DNA of 64,000 bases from Xanthomonas cucurbitae (GTDB lineage Bacteria > Pseudomonadota > Gammaproteobacteria > Xanthomonadales > Xanthomonadaceae), in contig NZ_MDED01000007.1 of NCBI RefSeq assembly GCF_002939885.1, forward strand, positions 1 through 64,000, read 5' to 3'. Positions within the stretch are counted from its first letter, which is position 1. Each line of letters begins with the position of its first letter. The position numbers were made by a program, and so were the translations under genes. Shown in pieces: positions 39,982 to 47,898 of the stretch. The notes below the pieces were generated by a model, which ran no database searches, was not told the DNA's origin, and saw nothing but the letters and a program-made list of their open reading frames with translations.

Positions 39982-40545
39982 ATGTCTCTCATCAACACCC
40001 AGGTCCAGCCGTTCAAGGCCAATGCGTACCACAATGGCAACTTCATCGAAGTCACCGAGGCCAGCCTGAAGGGCAAGTGGTCGGTGCTGATCTTCATGCC
40101 TGCCGCATTCACCTTCAACTGCCCGACCGAAGTGGAAGACGCCGCCGACAACTATGCCGCGTTCCAGAAGGCAGGCGCCGAGGTCTACATCGTCACCACC
40201 GATACGCATTTCTCGCACAAGGTATGGCACGAAACCTCCCCGGCCGTGGGCAAGGCACAGTTCCCGCTGATCGGCGACCCGACCCACAAGCTGACCCGCG
40301 CCTTCGGCGTGCACATTGAAGAAGAAGGCCTGGCGCTGCGCGGCACCTTCATCATCAATCCGGAAGGCGTCATCAAGACCCTGGAAATCCACGACAACTC
40401 CATCGCTCGCGACGTCACCGAGACGCTGCGCAAGCTGACCGCGGCGCAGTTCGTGGCCAACAATCCTGGCCAGGTCTGCCCGGCCAAGTGGAAGGAAGGC
40501 GCCAAGACCCTGGCTCCGTCGCTGGACCTGGTCGGCAAGATCTAA
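39982..40545 (+). CDS. ahpC: Alkyl hydroperoxide reductase peroxiredoxin subunit
   Basis: A 187-residue typical 2-Cys peroxiredoxin that reduces H2O2 and organic peroxides. The peroxidatic Cys47 is in FTFNCPTE, and the resolving Cys166 is in GQVCPAKW, so dimers with intersubunit disulfides are expected. AhpF, encoded next, recycles it. An AGGAAA-like site precedes the ATG. OxyR-type control is indicated by the site at 39870. Confidence 0.98.
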   Translation: MSLINTQVQPFKANAYHNGNFIEVTEASLKGKWSVLIFMPAAFTFNCPTEVEDAADNYAAFQKAGAEVYIVTTDTHFSHKVWHETSPAVGKAQFPLIGDPTHKLTRAFGVHIEEEGLALRGTFIINPEGVIKTLEIHDNSIARDVTETLRKLTAAQFVANNPGQVCPAKWKEGAKTLAPSLDLVGKI

Positions 40546-40561
40546 GCCGCCGCGCATCCCT

Positions 40562-40663
40562 GGCCCGGTATTCCGGGCCGGGGGTGAACCGGAGCCGGTG
40601 CCGGGCTGCCCGCCAGCCATCGCCAGCACGCCTCCCCACCGCGCGCCTGCTGCGGTTCACCCC
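40562..40663 (+). promoter_or_regulatory. Nested stem-loops between ahpC and ahpF
   Basis: GGCCCGG (40562-40568) pairs with CCGGGCC (40572-40578). Next to it GGGGTGAACCG (40581-40591) pairs perfectly with CGGTTCACCCC (40653-40663) around a GC-rich 61-base interior. The 189-base gap has no gene. These structures could lower ahpF relative to ahpC or protect ahpC mRNA from decay. Confidence 0.65.
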
Positions 40664-40734
40664 TTCCTCCCCAGGCGAGCTGCGCAGGCGCAGCGGCGCC
40701 ACGCCCTCCCCTTGCCCATTTCCAGGAGTTTTCC

Positions 40735-42327
40735 ATGTTGGATGCCAATCTCAAGACCCAGCTGACCGCCTACCTGGAACGGGTGACCCGCCCGATCCAG
40801 ATCCACGCCTCCATCGACGACAGCCCCGGCTCGCGCGACATGCTCGACCTGCTGGAAGACCTGGTGCTGCTGTCGGACAAGATCAGCCTGGAAGCGCACC
40901 GCGACGACAATCAACGCAAGCCGTCCTTCGCGCTGACCACGCCGGGCCAGGACATTTCGCTGCGCTTTGCCGGCCTGCCGATGGGCCACGAGTTCACCTC
41001 GCTGGTACTGGCGCTGCTGCAGGTGGGCGGCCACCCGTCCAAGGCCACCGCCGAGCTGATCGAACAGGTGCAGCAACTGGATGGCGACTACCGGTTCGAA
41101 ACCTATTTTTCGCTGTCGTGCCAGAACTGCCCGGACGTGGTGCAGGCGCTGAACCTGGCCGCCGTGCTCAACCCGCGCATCCAGCACGTCGCCATCGATG
41201 GCGCGCTGTTCCAGGATGAAGTGGAAACTCGCCAGATCATGTCGGTGCCAACCGTGTACTTGAACGGCGAACTGTTCGACCAGGGCCGCATGACGCTGGA
41301 GCAGATCGTCGCCAAGCTCGATACCAACGCCGCCAAGCGCGATGCCACCAGAATCGCCGCCAAGCAGGCCTTCGACGTGCTGGTGATTGGCGGTGGCCCG
41401 GCCGGTGCTGCCGCAGCGGTGTATGCCGCACGCAAGGGCATCCGCACCGGCGTGGCGGCCGAACGTTTCGGTGGCCAGGTGCTGGACACCATGTCGATCG
41501 AGAACTTCATCTCGGTGCCGGAAACCGAAGGCCCGAAGATGGCCGCCGCGCTGGAACAGCATGTGCGCCAGTACGAGGTGGACATCATGAACCTGCAGCG
41601 TGCCGAGCAACTGGTGCCGGCCGGTGCCGATGGCCTGGTCGAGATCAAGCTGGCCAATGGCGCCTTGCTCAAGAGCAAGACGGTGATCCTGTCCACCGGT
41701 GCGCGCTGGAGGCAGATGAACGTGCCGGGCGAAGACCAGTACAGGAACAAGGGCGTGGCCTATTGCCCGCACTGCGATGGTCCGTTGTTCAAGGGCAAGC
41801 GCGTGGCGGTGATCGGCGGTGGCAATTCGGGCGTGGAAGCGGCGATCGACCTGGCCGGCATCGTGGCGCATGTCACGCTGGTGGAGTTCGACGACACGCT
41901 GCGCGCCGACGAAGTGCTGCAACGCAAGCTGCGCAGCCTGCACAACGTGCACATCATCACCAGCGCGCAGACCACCGAAGTGTTGGGCGACGGGCAGAAG
42001 GTCACCGGCCTGGTCTACACCGACCGGCTCGCTGGCAGTATCCAGCGCATCGCGTTGGAGGGCGTATTCGTGCAAATCGGCCTGCTGCCCAACACCGAGT
42101 TCCTGCGCGGCACGGTGGCCCTGTCGCCGCGTGGGGAGATCATCGTCGATGAGCGTGGTCAGACCAATGTACCGGGCGTGTTCGCCGCCGGCGATGCCAC
42201 CACCGTGCCGTACAAGCAAATCGTGATCGCCATGGGCGAAGGCTCCAAGGCCGCCCTGAGTGCGTTCGATTACCTGATCCGCTCCAGCGTGCCGGTCAGC
42301 GCCCAAAACGTCGCGCAAGCCGCGTAA
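40735..42327 (+). CDS. ahpF: Alkyl hydroperoxide reductase flavoprotein subunit
   Basis: A 530-residue FAD enzyme that passes electrons from NADH to AhpC. The N-terminal tandem thioredoxin domain carries Cys129/Cys132 (SCQNC). The FAD loop is [21 protein letters not shown] (from about 216), and the redox pair Cys344/Cys347 is in [14 protein letters not shown] second nucleotide loop [14 protein letters not shown] follows. It is cotranscribed with ahpC, separated by the stem-loops. Confidence 0.98.
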   Translation: MLDANLKTQLTAYLERVTRPIQIHASIDDSPGSRDMLDLLEDLVLLSDKISLEAHRDDNQRKPSFALTTPGQDISLRFAGLPMGHEFTSLVLALLQVGGHPSKATAELIEQVQQLDGDYRFETYFSLSCQNCPDVVQALNLAAVLNPRIQHVAIDGALFQDEVETRQIMSVPTVYLNGELFDQGRMTLEQIVAKLDTNAAKRDATRIAAKQAFDVLVIGGGPAGAAAAVYAARKGIRTGVAAERFGGQVLDTMSIENFISVPETEGPKMAAALEQHVRQYEVDIMNLQRAEQLVPAGADGLVEIKLANGALLKSKTVILSTGARWRQMNVPGEDQYRNKGVAYCPHCDGPLFKGKRVAVIGGGNSGVEAAIDLAGIVAHVTLVEFDDTLRADEVLQRKLRSLHNVHIITSAQTTEVLGDGQKVTGLVYTDRLAGSIQRIALEGVFVQIGLLPNTEFLRGTVALSPRGEIIVDERGQTNVPGVFAAGDATTVPYKQIVIAMGEGSKAALSAFDYLIRSSVPVSAQNVAQAA

Positions 42328-42416
42328 ACGCAGCCACATCTGCCGCCCGGACACGAGCGGCGCTAAGCTGTCACCCGAGGTCAGTCCCCCCATCAACGCT
42401 ACGAGGACGGCTGCAT

Positions 42417-43358
42417 ATGAATCTGCGCGACCTGAAGTATCTGGTTGCCCTGGCCGACCACAAACATTTCGGTCGTGCGGCCACGGCATGTTTCGTCAGC
42501 CAGCCCACCCTCTCCACCCAGATCAAGAAGCTCGAAGAGGAGCTCGGCATACCGTTGGTGGAGCGCGCCCCACGCAAGGTGATGCTCACCCCGGCCGGCC
42601 GCGAGGCCGCCATGCGCGCGCGCAGCATCGTCGCGGAAGTGGAACAGCTGAAGGAAGCGGCCCGGCGCAGCCAGGATCCGGAGGCGGGCACTGTGCGGCT
42701 GGGCATTTTCCCCACCCTGGCGCCGTATCTGTTGCCGCATGTGGTGCCACGCATCCGCGAGCGCTTCCCGCGCCTGGAGCTGTTGCTGATCGAAGAAAAG
42801 AGCGACCAGCTGGCGTATCAGCTACGCGAAGGCCGCCTGGATGCCGCACTGCTGGCACTGCCGCTGCAGGACGACCAACTGCATGCCGAATTCCTGTTCG
42901 AAGAGCCCTTCGTCCTGGCCGTGCCCGAAGGCCATCCGCTGGCGCGCCACGACAGCATGACGCTGGACGATCTGTCCGAACAACGCCTGTTGCTGCTGGA
43001 AGACGGCCACTGCCTGCGCGAGCAGGCACTGGATGTCTGCCACCTGGCCGGCGCGTTGGAAAAATCCGAATTCCAGGCCACCAGCCTGGAAACCCTGCGC
43101 CAGATGGTGGCCGCCAATGTCGGTGTGACCCTGCTGCCGCTGCTGGCGGTCAAGCCGCCGGTGGCACGCTCGGACAGCATCCGGCTGATCCGTTTCCGCG
43201 AGGACAAACAGCCCAGTCGCCGTATTGCCATGGCCTGGCGCCGCAGTTCGGCGATGACGACCTTCCTCGAGCAGCTGTCGCAACTGTTCAAGGAATTGCC
43301 GCAGACGCTGTTCACGCTGGACCAAGCCGCCACCGGACCCAAGGCGGTTGCGGCCTGA
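42417..43358 (+). CDS. oxyR: Peroxide-sensing LysR-type regulator OxyR
   Basis: A 313-residue LysR-family activator. The N-terminal winged helix has FGRAATACFVSQPTLSTQIKKLE. The redox pair Cys199 (EDGHC) and Cys208 (DVCHLAG) matches E. coli OxyR numbering exactly. H2O2 forms the disulfide and switches OxyR to an activator of ahpC and related genes. The ahpC-ahpF-oxyR order is the known Xanthomonas arrangement, allowing oxyR to be raised by read-through. Confidence 0.98.
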   Translation: MNLRDLKYLVALADHKHFGRAATACFVSQPTLSTQIKKLEEELGIPLVERAPRKVMLTPAGREAAMRARSIVAEVEQLKEAARRSQDPEAGTVRLGIFPTLAPYLLPHVVPRIRERFPRLELLLIEEKSDQLAYQLREGRLDAALLALPLQDDQLHAEFLFEEPFVLAVPEGHPLARHDSMTLDDLSEQRLLLLEDGHCLREQALDVCHLAGALEKSEFQATSLETLRQMVAANVGVTLLPLLAVKPPVARSDSIRLIRFREDKQPSRRIAMAWRRSSAMTTFLEQLSQLFKELPQTLFTLDQAATGPKAVAA

Positions 43359-43379
43359 GGATTCGGGATTCGGGATTCG
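43359..43379. repeat. Three tandem GGATTCG heptads after oxyR
   Basis: Three exact copies of a seven-base unit begin right after the oxyR stop codon. The motif is one base different from GGAATCG at 55613-55640. Confidence 0.85.
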
Positions 43380-43689
43380 GGATAGCGCAGCACGGGTGCG
43401 GTTGTCTTGCGCCGTATTGATTGATGTCACAAACAAGGCGACGCGCACGCGTCGCCTTGCTGCATCTGTAGCGGACGCCGACGCTGCAGCAGCCTCACCG
43501 GCACGGTTCCTGCTGCGGGCAAAATGCCCTGCATTGCGATCGATGCAGCGCGCCCTCATCTTGCCGATGCCGCCTGCCATTCCGGCAAGCAGCATTCAAC
43601 CCACCACTGCGGGCGACTTCCAGCGCGCGGCGCGTTAACGTAGCGCGCTGCGCCATCCCCGACCCGTTCCACGATTCGAGAGAACCCGC
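43380..43689. other. Gap between oxyR and the transaldolase gene
   Basis: This stretch holds the oxyR terminator (43434-43459) and about 230 further bases leading to tal. A small frame reaching 43638 exists, but it begins inside the heptad repeat and crosses the terminator, so I do not call it a gene. Confidence 0.55.
43434..43459 (+). terminator. Terminator hairpin of the ahpC-ahpF-oxyR unit
   Basis: CAAGGCGACGCG (43434-43445) pairs perfectly with CGCGTCGCCTTG (43448-43459). It is a strong GC stem about 75 bases after the oxyR stop, without a long T-run. Confidence 0.65.
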
Positions 43690-44658
43690 ATGACTGCATC
43701 CCCCTCCAAGCTGGCCCAACTGCGCGACCTGTCCGTGGTGGTCGCCGACACCGGCGATTACGACGCCATCAAACGCCTGAAGCCGGTTGATTGCACCACC
43801 AATCCCACTCTGGTCAAGAAGGCGCTGGACCTGCCGGTCTACGCCGACCTGATCGAACGCGAACTGGCCTGGGGCCGCGAGCACGGCGGCGGCGACCGCG
43901 CCACCACCGTCCACGAGGTCGCCGACCGCTTGACCATCGGCGTGGGCGTCAAACTGGCCGAACTGGTCCCGGGGCGCGTGTCCACCGAGGTGGATGCCGA
44001 TCTTGCCCACGACACCCAGGCCACCATCGCCAAGGCCCGCAGGTTCATTGCGATGTACGCCGAGCGTGGCGTGCCCAAGGACAAGATCCTCATCAAGATC
44101 GCCGCCACCTGGGAAGGCATCGAAGCCGCGCGCCAGCTGCAGATCGAAGGCATCGACTGCAATCTCACGCTGATCTTCAATCACTCGCAGGCGCTGGCCT
44201 GCGCCGAAGCCGGCGTCTTCCTGATCTCCCCGTTCGTGGGCCGCATCCTGGATTACTCCCTCGCCCAGGGCCAGACCCCGGCCAGCATCGACGAAGATCC
44301 GGGCGTGGTATTCGTGCGCACCGTGTACGACGCATTCAAGCGCCGTGGTTCGCCCACCGTGGTGATGGGCGCCTCGTTCCGCTCCACCGCGCAGATCGAA
44401 GCGCTGGCCGGTTGCGACCGCCTGACCATTTCTCCCGACCTACTGGAAAAGCTCGACGCCGAACACGGCGAGCTGCCGCGCAAGCTCTCGCCCGCACAAG
44501 CCGACAACGCGCAGATCACCCCGATCAACGCCGACAGCTTCGCCACCGACCTGGCCGCCGATGCGATGGCCACCGAAAAGTTGGCCGGCGGCATCGAGAC
44601 CTTCGCCAAGGACCTGCAGGCCTTGCGCAAGACCATTGCCGACAAACTGGCCGGCTGA
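43690..44658 (+). CDS. tal: Transaldolase
   Basis: A 322-residue enzyme of the non-oxidative pentose-phosphate pathway that moves a dihydroxyacetone unit. [14 protein letters not shown] and the Schiff-base Lys136 in [12 protein letters not shown] mark the class I/TalB type. It is cytoplasmic. Its place beside the peroxide genes fits a role in keeping NADPH-yielding pentose-phosphate flux, though cotranscription with oxyR is unlikely because of the terminator between them. Confidence 0.97.
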   Translation: MTASPSKLAQLRDLSVVVADTGDYDAIKRLKPVDCTTNPTLVKKALDLPVYADLIERELAWGREHGGGDRATTVHEVADRLTIGVGVKLAELVPGRVSTEVDADLAHDTQATIAKARRFIAMYAERGVPKDKILIKIAATWEGIEAARQLQIEGIDCNLTLIFNHSQALACAEAGVFLISPFVGRILDYSLAQGQTPASIDEDPGVVFVRTVYDAFKRRGSPTVVMGASFRSTAQIEALAGCDRLTISPDLLEKLDAEHGELPRKLSPAQADNAQITPINADSFATDLAADAMATEKLAGGIETFAKDLQALRKTIADKLAG

Positions 44659-45026
44659 CCGCCGCACGCAAGGCACAAGACCGACGCCCGCTGCCACTGG
44701 CCGCGGGCGTTTTTGTTGGTGAGCATGGCCTTGCTCAGCACGCGTGCGCGCAACAACCGCAGGCCGGTTCTGACCGGCTAGTTCTGACCGGCCAGGCACG
44801 CACACCGCGCGTTTATGCAATGCCGGGCTGCATCCTTGAACGCGCGCACACAGCGCCAGTTCTCCGTTGATCGACCGATCGGTCAAGCGCTCGGCCCACC
44901 GCCCAACGCAGACAAGACGGTCCACGCCATCCTGCCGTCGCACCCGGCGCTGCGTCTGCACACCGCGCTTACACCGCTGCCAAGCGCACTGCCTAGAATC
45001 CGGTTTCCTCAACTGGCTGGCAGACG
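44659..45026. other. Gap between tal and the PfpI-family gene
   Basis: Apart from the tal terminator I see no gene. A short direct repeat, GTTCTGACCGGC, occurs twice around 44765-44795. The rest carries no clear promoter boxes. Confidence 0.55.
44685..44714 (+). terminator. Rho-independent terminator of tal
   Basis: CGCCCGC (44685-44691) pairs with GCGGGCG (44703-44709) and is followed by five T residues, 27 bases after the tal stop codon. Confidence 0.88.
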
Positions 45027-45596
45027 ATGGCAAACATTGCAGTGGTGATGGTCGATGGCGTGGCCGATTGGGAGATCGGCGTGGTACTGCCAGCGGCGCG
45101 CGAATGGTTCGGGGACCAGGTGGCCATCGCCAGTATCGACGGCCAACCGGTGCAGTCCATCGGCGGCCTGCGCATCGTCCCGGAATTCGCCCTCTCGGAC
45201 CTGGCGCCGCTGGCAGCGGACCTGTGGATCCTGCCTGGCAGCGAGCGTTGGCAGGCCGGCGAGATCCCGGGTCTGAGCGGCTTGTTGGTCGAACGCGTGC
45301 AGCAGCAGCGACCGGTTGCTGCGATCTGCGGGGCGACCCTTGCGCTGGCCTACGCCGGCCTGCTCGACGACCGTGCGCATACCAGCAACTCGCTGGCGTT
45401 CCTGCAGGATCATGTGGTGCCGTACGCTGGCGCCAAGCAATTTCGTCATGAAAAAGTCGTCACTGCCGACGGTATCATCACCGCGCCGGGTACCAGCCCG
45501 GTCGGTTTTGCAGTGGCCTGCATGCGCCTGCTGCATCCCGAGCGCAGCGACACACTTGCACAGCTCCGTGGCATGTTTTGCGGCGAATTTGTCTGA
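45027..45596 (+). CDS. DJ-1/PfpI family protein
   Basis: A 189-residue glutamine-amidotransferase-like protein. The nucleophile elbow AAICGATLALAYAGLL puts the reactive Cys at 101, with a conserved Glu in GVADWE (about 16) and a His in DRAHTSN. Families include proteases, chaperones, glyoxalases and oxidative-stress proteins, and the exact activity is open. Its position between tal and msrA suggests a stress role. Confidence 0.88.
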   Translation: MANIAVVMVDGVADWEIGVVLPAAREWFGDQVAIASIDGQPVQSIGGLRIVPEFALSDLAPLAADLWILPGSERWQAGEIPGLSGLLVERVQQQRPVAAICGATLALAYAGLLDDRAHTSNSLAFLQDHVVPYAGAKQFRHEKVVTADGIITAPGTSPVGFAVACMRLLHPERSDTLAQLRGMFCGEFV

Positions 45597-45647
45597 TCGC
45601 TTCCGCACCGGGCCGGCATCCGCGGCGCCTGGTGCACTGCGGATGCC

Positions 45648-45680
45648 AAAAAAATGGCCACGCCGTCTCCGGCGCAGCCA
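45648..45680 (-). terminator. Rho-independent terminator of msrA
   Basis: On the minus strand an imperfect stem with arms TGGCTGCGCCG and CGGCGTGGCCA (45655-45680) is followed by seven T residues (45648-45654). It lies about 125 bases past the msrA stop. A separate perfect dyad, GGCATCCGC/GCGGATGCC (45615-45647), adjoins it. Confidence 0.75.
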
Positions 45681-45803
45681 TCCAAGTTGCCTGGCATGCA
45701 CTCCCATGCGCTGCCTGTCGTGATGACGCTGCCGGTCGCTGACGGCCATCCGCACGCCGCCACGCGAACGTGGACAGCGTCTGGATCCGGCCTCGCCTTT
45801 CCG

Positions 45804-46454
45804 TCAGGCATCCAGCCCGATCGGGCAGCTCACTCCCGTTCCGCCAAGCCCGCAATAACCATTGGGGTGCTTGGCGAGGTATTGCTGGTGACCGTCTTCG
45901 GCGTAGTAGAACGTTGGCGCCGGGAAACGGATCTCCGTGGTGATCGCGCCATGGCCCGCCGCGTCCAGCTGCTGCTGGTACGCGTCGCGGCTGGCAAGCG
46001 CGGCGTCGTACTGGTCCTGCGTGGTGCAATAGATCGACGAGCGGTACTGCGTTCCGACATCGTTCCCCTGACGCATGCCCTGGGTGGGGTCATGGCTTTC
46101 CCAAAACGTGCGCAACAGCTGTGCGAACGACACCGACTGCGCGTCGTAGACTACCAGCACCGCCTCGGTGTGCCCCGTCTGTCCGGAACAGACTTCGTCA
46201 TAGGTGGCATTCGGCGTTTCGCCGCCGGCATAACCCACTGCCGTGGTGTACACCCCTGGCACGTTCCAGAACTTGCGTTCTGCACCCCAGAAGCAACCCA
46301 GCCCGAATTGCACCTGTGCCAGCCCGGCGAATTCGCCGCGCAACGGATGTCCGTTGACCAGATGCGTGTTGTACAGCGGTAGCGCCTGATCGCGTCCTGG
46401 CAGTGCCTCGCCCGGACGGGGCATGCGTTGTTTGAAAGCGCCGATTCCCAGCAT
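45804..46454 (-). CDS. msrA: Peptide methionine-S-sulfoxide reductase
   Basis: A 216-residue enzyme that repairs methionine-S-sulfoxide in proteins. The catalytic Cys54 is in GLGCFWGAE, and QYRSSIYC with the C-terminal [11 protein letters not shown] supplies further Cys residues for recycling. The N-terminal extension of about 45 residues matches the longer E. coli MsrA type. The ATG at 46454 gives the expected start. Its neighbours are redox genes. Confidence 0.96.
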   Translation of the reverse strand: MLGIGAFKQRMPRPGEALPGRDQALPLYNTHLVNGHPLRGEFAGLAQVQFGLGCFWGAERKFWNVPGVYTTAVGYAGGETPNATYDEVCSGQTGHTEAVLVVYDAQSVSFAQLLRTFWESHDPTQGMRQGNDVGTQYRSSIYCTTQDQYDAALASRDAYQQQLDAAGHGAITTEIRFPAPTFYYAEDGHQQYLAKHPNGYCGLGGTGVSCPIGLDA

Positions 46455-46548
46455 GGTGCAACTCCGCAATCGTGAGGATTGCCTGCTGGATGGCGCCGAC
46501 CGGAGCGGCTTTCAAGCCTGCCCGGCCGGCGCGTACGGCCGCACCGCG

Positions 46549-47064
46549 TTACTTGGCCTTGACCGCTGCAGAGCGCGTATCGACTTCCGGCATCGCCGAG
46601 CTGTGGTGATTGATAATCAGCCACTTGCCGTCGCGCTTTTCGTAGACGAAGGTGTAGCGCGCCTGCACGTCGCTCTTCTTGCCGTCCTTGTCGGTCAGCG
46701 TGAAGGTGTATACGCCGGCGTCCACTGCACTGTCGTCATCGAGCAGGCGCACGGTGCGGTAGTTGACCACGCCCTTCGGCTTCTTGGTCAGAAACAGCTC
46801 GAAGTACTTCTCGATCTGCTCGCGCGAGGCGCGCACTTCGTTGGACACGGTCGGCAACAGCACGCCATCGGGCGCATACAGGTCGGCCACCTTGTGCGGG
46901 TTGCCGGTCGCCAGGGCGGCGTTCCAGGTATCGAACAGCGCGGCCACTTCGCGCTCCTCGCCGGCGGCCGGCAACTTGGCCTTGTCGCTGTAGTGCATCA
47001 CACCGCCAGCCAGCGCCGGGGTGGCGGCCAGAGCCAGGACCAGGGAAGACAGAATGCGACGCAT
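46549..47064 (-). CDS. Exported SnoaL-like / SgcJ-family protein
   Basis: A 171-residue protein with a signal peptide (ILSSLVLALAATPALA). One NTF2-like (SnoaL/DUF4440) domain follows, with VAALFDTWNAALATGNPHKVADLYAPDGVLL and WLIINHHSSAMPE. Such domains bind small ligands or associate into dimers; the function here is unknown and the location is probably periplasmic. It is divergent from the GAF-LuxR regulator, with a palindromic operator in the 126-base gap. Confidence 0.88.
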   Translation of the reverse strand: MRRILSSLVLALAATPALAGGVMHYSDKAKLPAAGEEREVAALFDTWNAALATGNPHKVADLYAPDGVLLPTVSNEVRASREQIEKYFELFLTKKPKGVVNYRTVRLLDDDSAVDAGVYTFTLTDKDGKKSDVQARYTFVYEKRDGKWLIINHHSSAMPEVDTRSAAVKAK

Positions 47065-47143
47065 GGGGAAATCTCCAGGTGGTTGTTGTGAGGTGCCTCA
47101 GCAGGCGAGCCCAGTATCGAAATCAAGCGACCCCAACAATTCT

Positions 47144-47177
47144 GCCGATAGGCATATACTCAAATATGCTGATCGGC
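47144..47177. promoter_or_regulatory. Palindromic operator in the divergent SnoaL / LuxR promoter region
   Basis: GCCGATAGGCATAT (47144-47157) and ATATGCTGATCGGC (47164-47177) are complementary at 12 of 14 positions around ACTCAA. Centred at about 47160, it is 30 bases before the LuxR gene and about 95 before the SnoaL gene. It is a strong candidate for the binding site of the adjacent dimeric LuxR protein. Confidence 0.65.
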
Positions 47178-47190
47178 GTAGAGCGAACAC

Positions 47191-47898
47191 ATGGAAACCA
47201 TGACCAATGCAGGCGATTGGCGCCTGGCCTTGCGCCGCGAGGCCTCCGACAGCGCGCGCTGGCAGGCGCTGTGGGAGGTGGCTGTGGCGCTGCGTCAGGC
47301 GCACACACCCGAACAGGCCTGCGACACGGTGCTTGCCCGTGTGCTGCTGCTGCTGGGCCTGGAGCACGGCGCGGTCCTGGCGCAGCGCGGGCCGCGCACG
47401 CTGCTCATGGCCAGCCGCGGACGCGCGCTGCCGCCCGGTGCCAGCGCGGCCGGCGACAGCCATGAAGCGGCCTGGCTGATGCCGCCGCGCCCGGCCGATA
47501 TGCGCGAGGCCAGGGTACCGATTCAGGCGCTGGGCAGCAGCCACGGCATGCTGTGCGTGGCCTGGAACGACGGCCGCCCGGCGCCCGGCAACGACGACGT
47601 GCAGGCCTTGCAGGCGTTTGCGCTGTTGCTGCCGGCGATGGTGGGCGAGCCTGCCAAGCCTGTGGTCACGCGTCGGCGCAGGCCGCTGCAGGACGATCGC
47701 CTCAATGGGCTGAGCAAGCGCGAAAAACAGGTGCTGTCGCTGCTTCCGCGCGGACTCACCAATGCCAGCCTTGCAGCTGAACTGGGGATTTCTCCCGGCA
47801 CGGTGAAGGTGCATGTGGAGCGCATCCTGCAGAAACTTGAGGTAAAAGATCGCACCCAGGCCGCGGTGTACGCGGTCCAGTCCGGACTTGCGCTATGA
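47191..47898 (+). CDS. GAF-domain LuxR-type transcriptional regulator
   Basis: A 235-residue regulator with an N-terminal GAF-like sensory region (about 15-145) and a C-terminal LuxR HTH (about 168-232, GLSKREKQVLSLLPRGLTNA and the recognition helix SPGTVKVHVERIL). It lacks a receiver domain, so it may sense a small molecule directly. Its stop overlaps the kinase start (ATGA), making it the first gene of a three-gene signalling operon. A start at the second ATG (47203) is possible. Confidence 0.9.
   Translation: METMTNAGDWRLALRREASDSARWQALWEVAVALRQAHTPEQACDTVLARVLLLLGLEHGAVLAQRGPRTLLMASRGRALPPGASAAGDSHEAAWLMPPRPADMREARVPIQALGSSHGMLCVAWNDGRPAPGNDDVQALQAFALLLPAMVGEPAKPVVTRRRRPLQDDRLNGLSKREKQVLSLLPRGLTNASLAAELGISPGTVKVHVERILQKLEVKDRTQAAVYAVQSGLAL

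Noticed and set aside
43348-43638. A 96-residue gene downstream of oxyR (an orfX-like gene has been reported in this position in Xanthomonas)
   Set aside because: The frame starts inside the oxyR stop and heptad repeat, runs through a perfect terminator hairpin and has no ribosome site or domain. I cannot support it from sequence.
45615-45647. Plus-strand terminator of the PfpI-family gene
   Set aside because: The perfect dyad is followed by a run of A, not T, on the plus strand. The T-run belongs to the minus-strand msrA terminator next to it.
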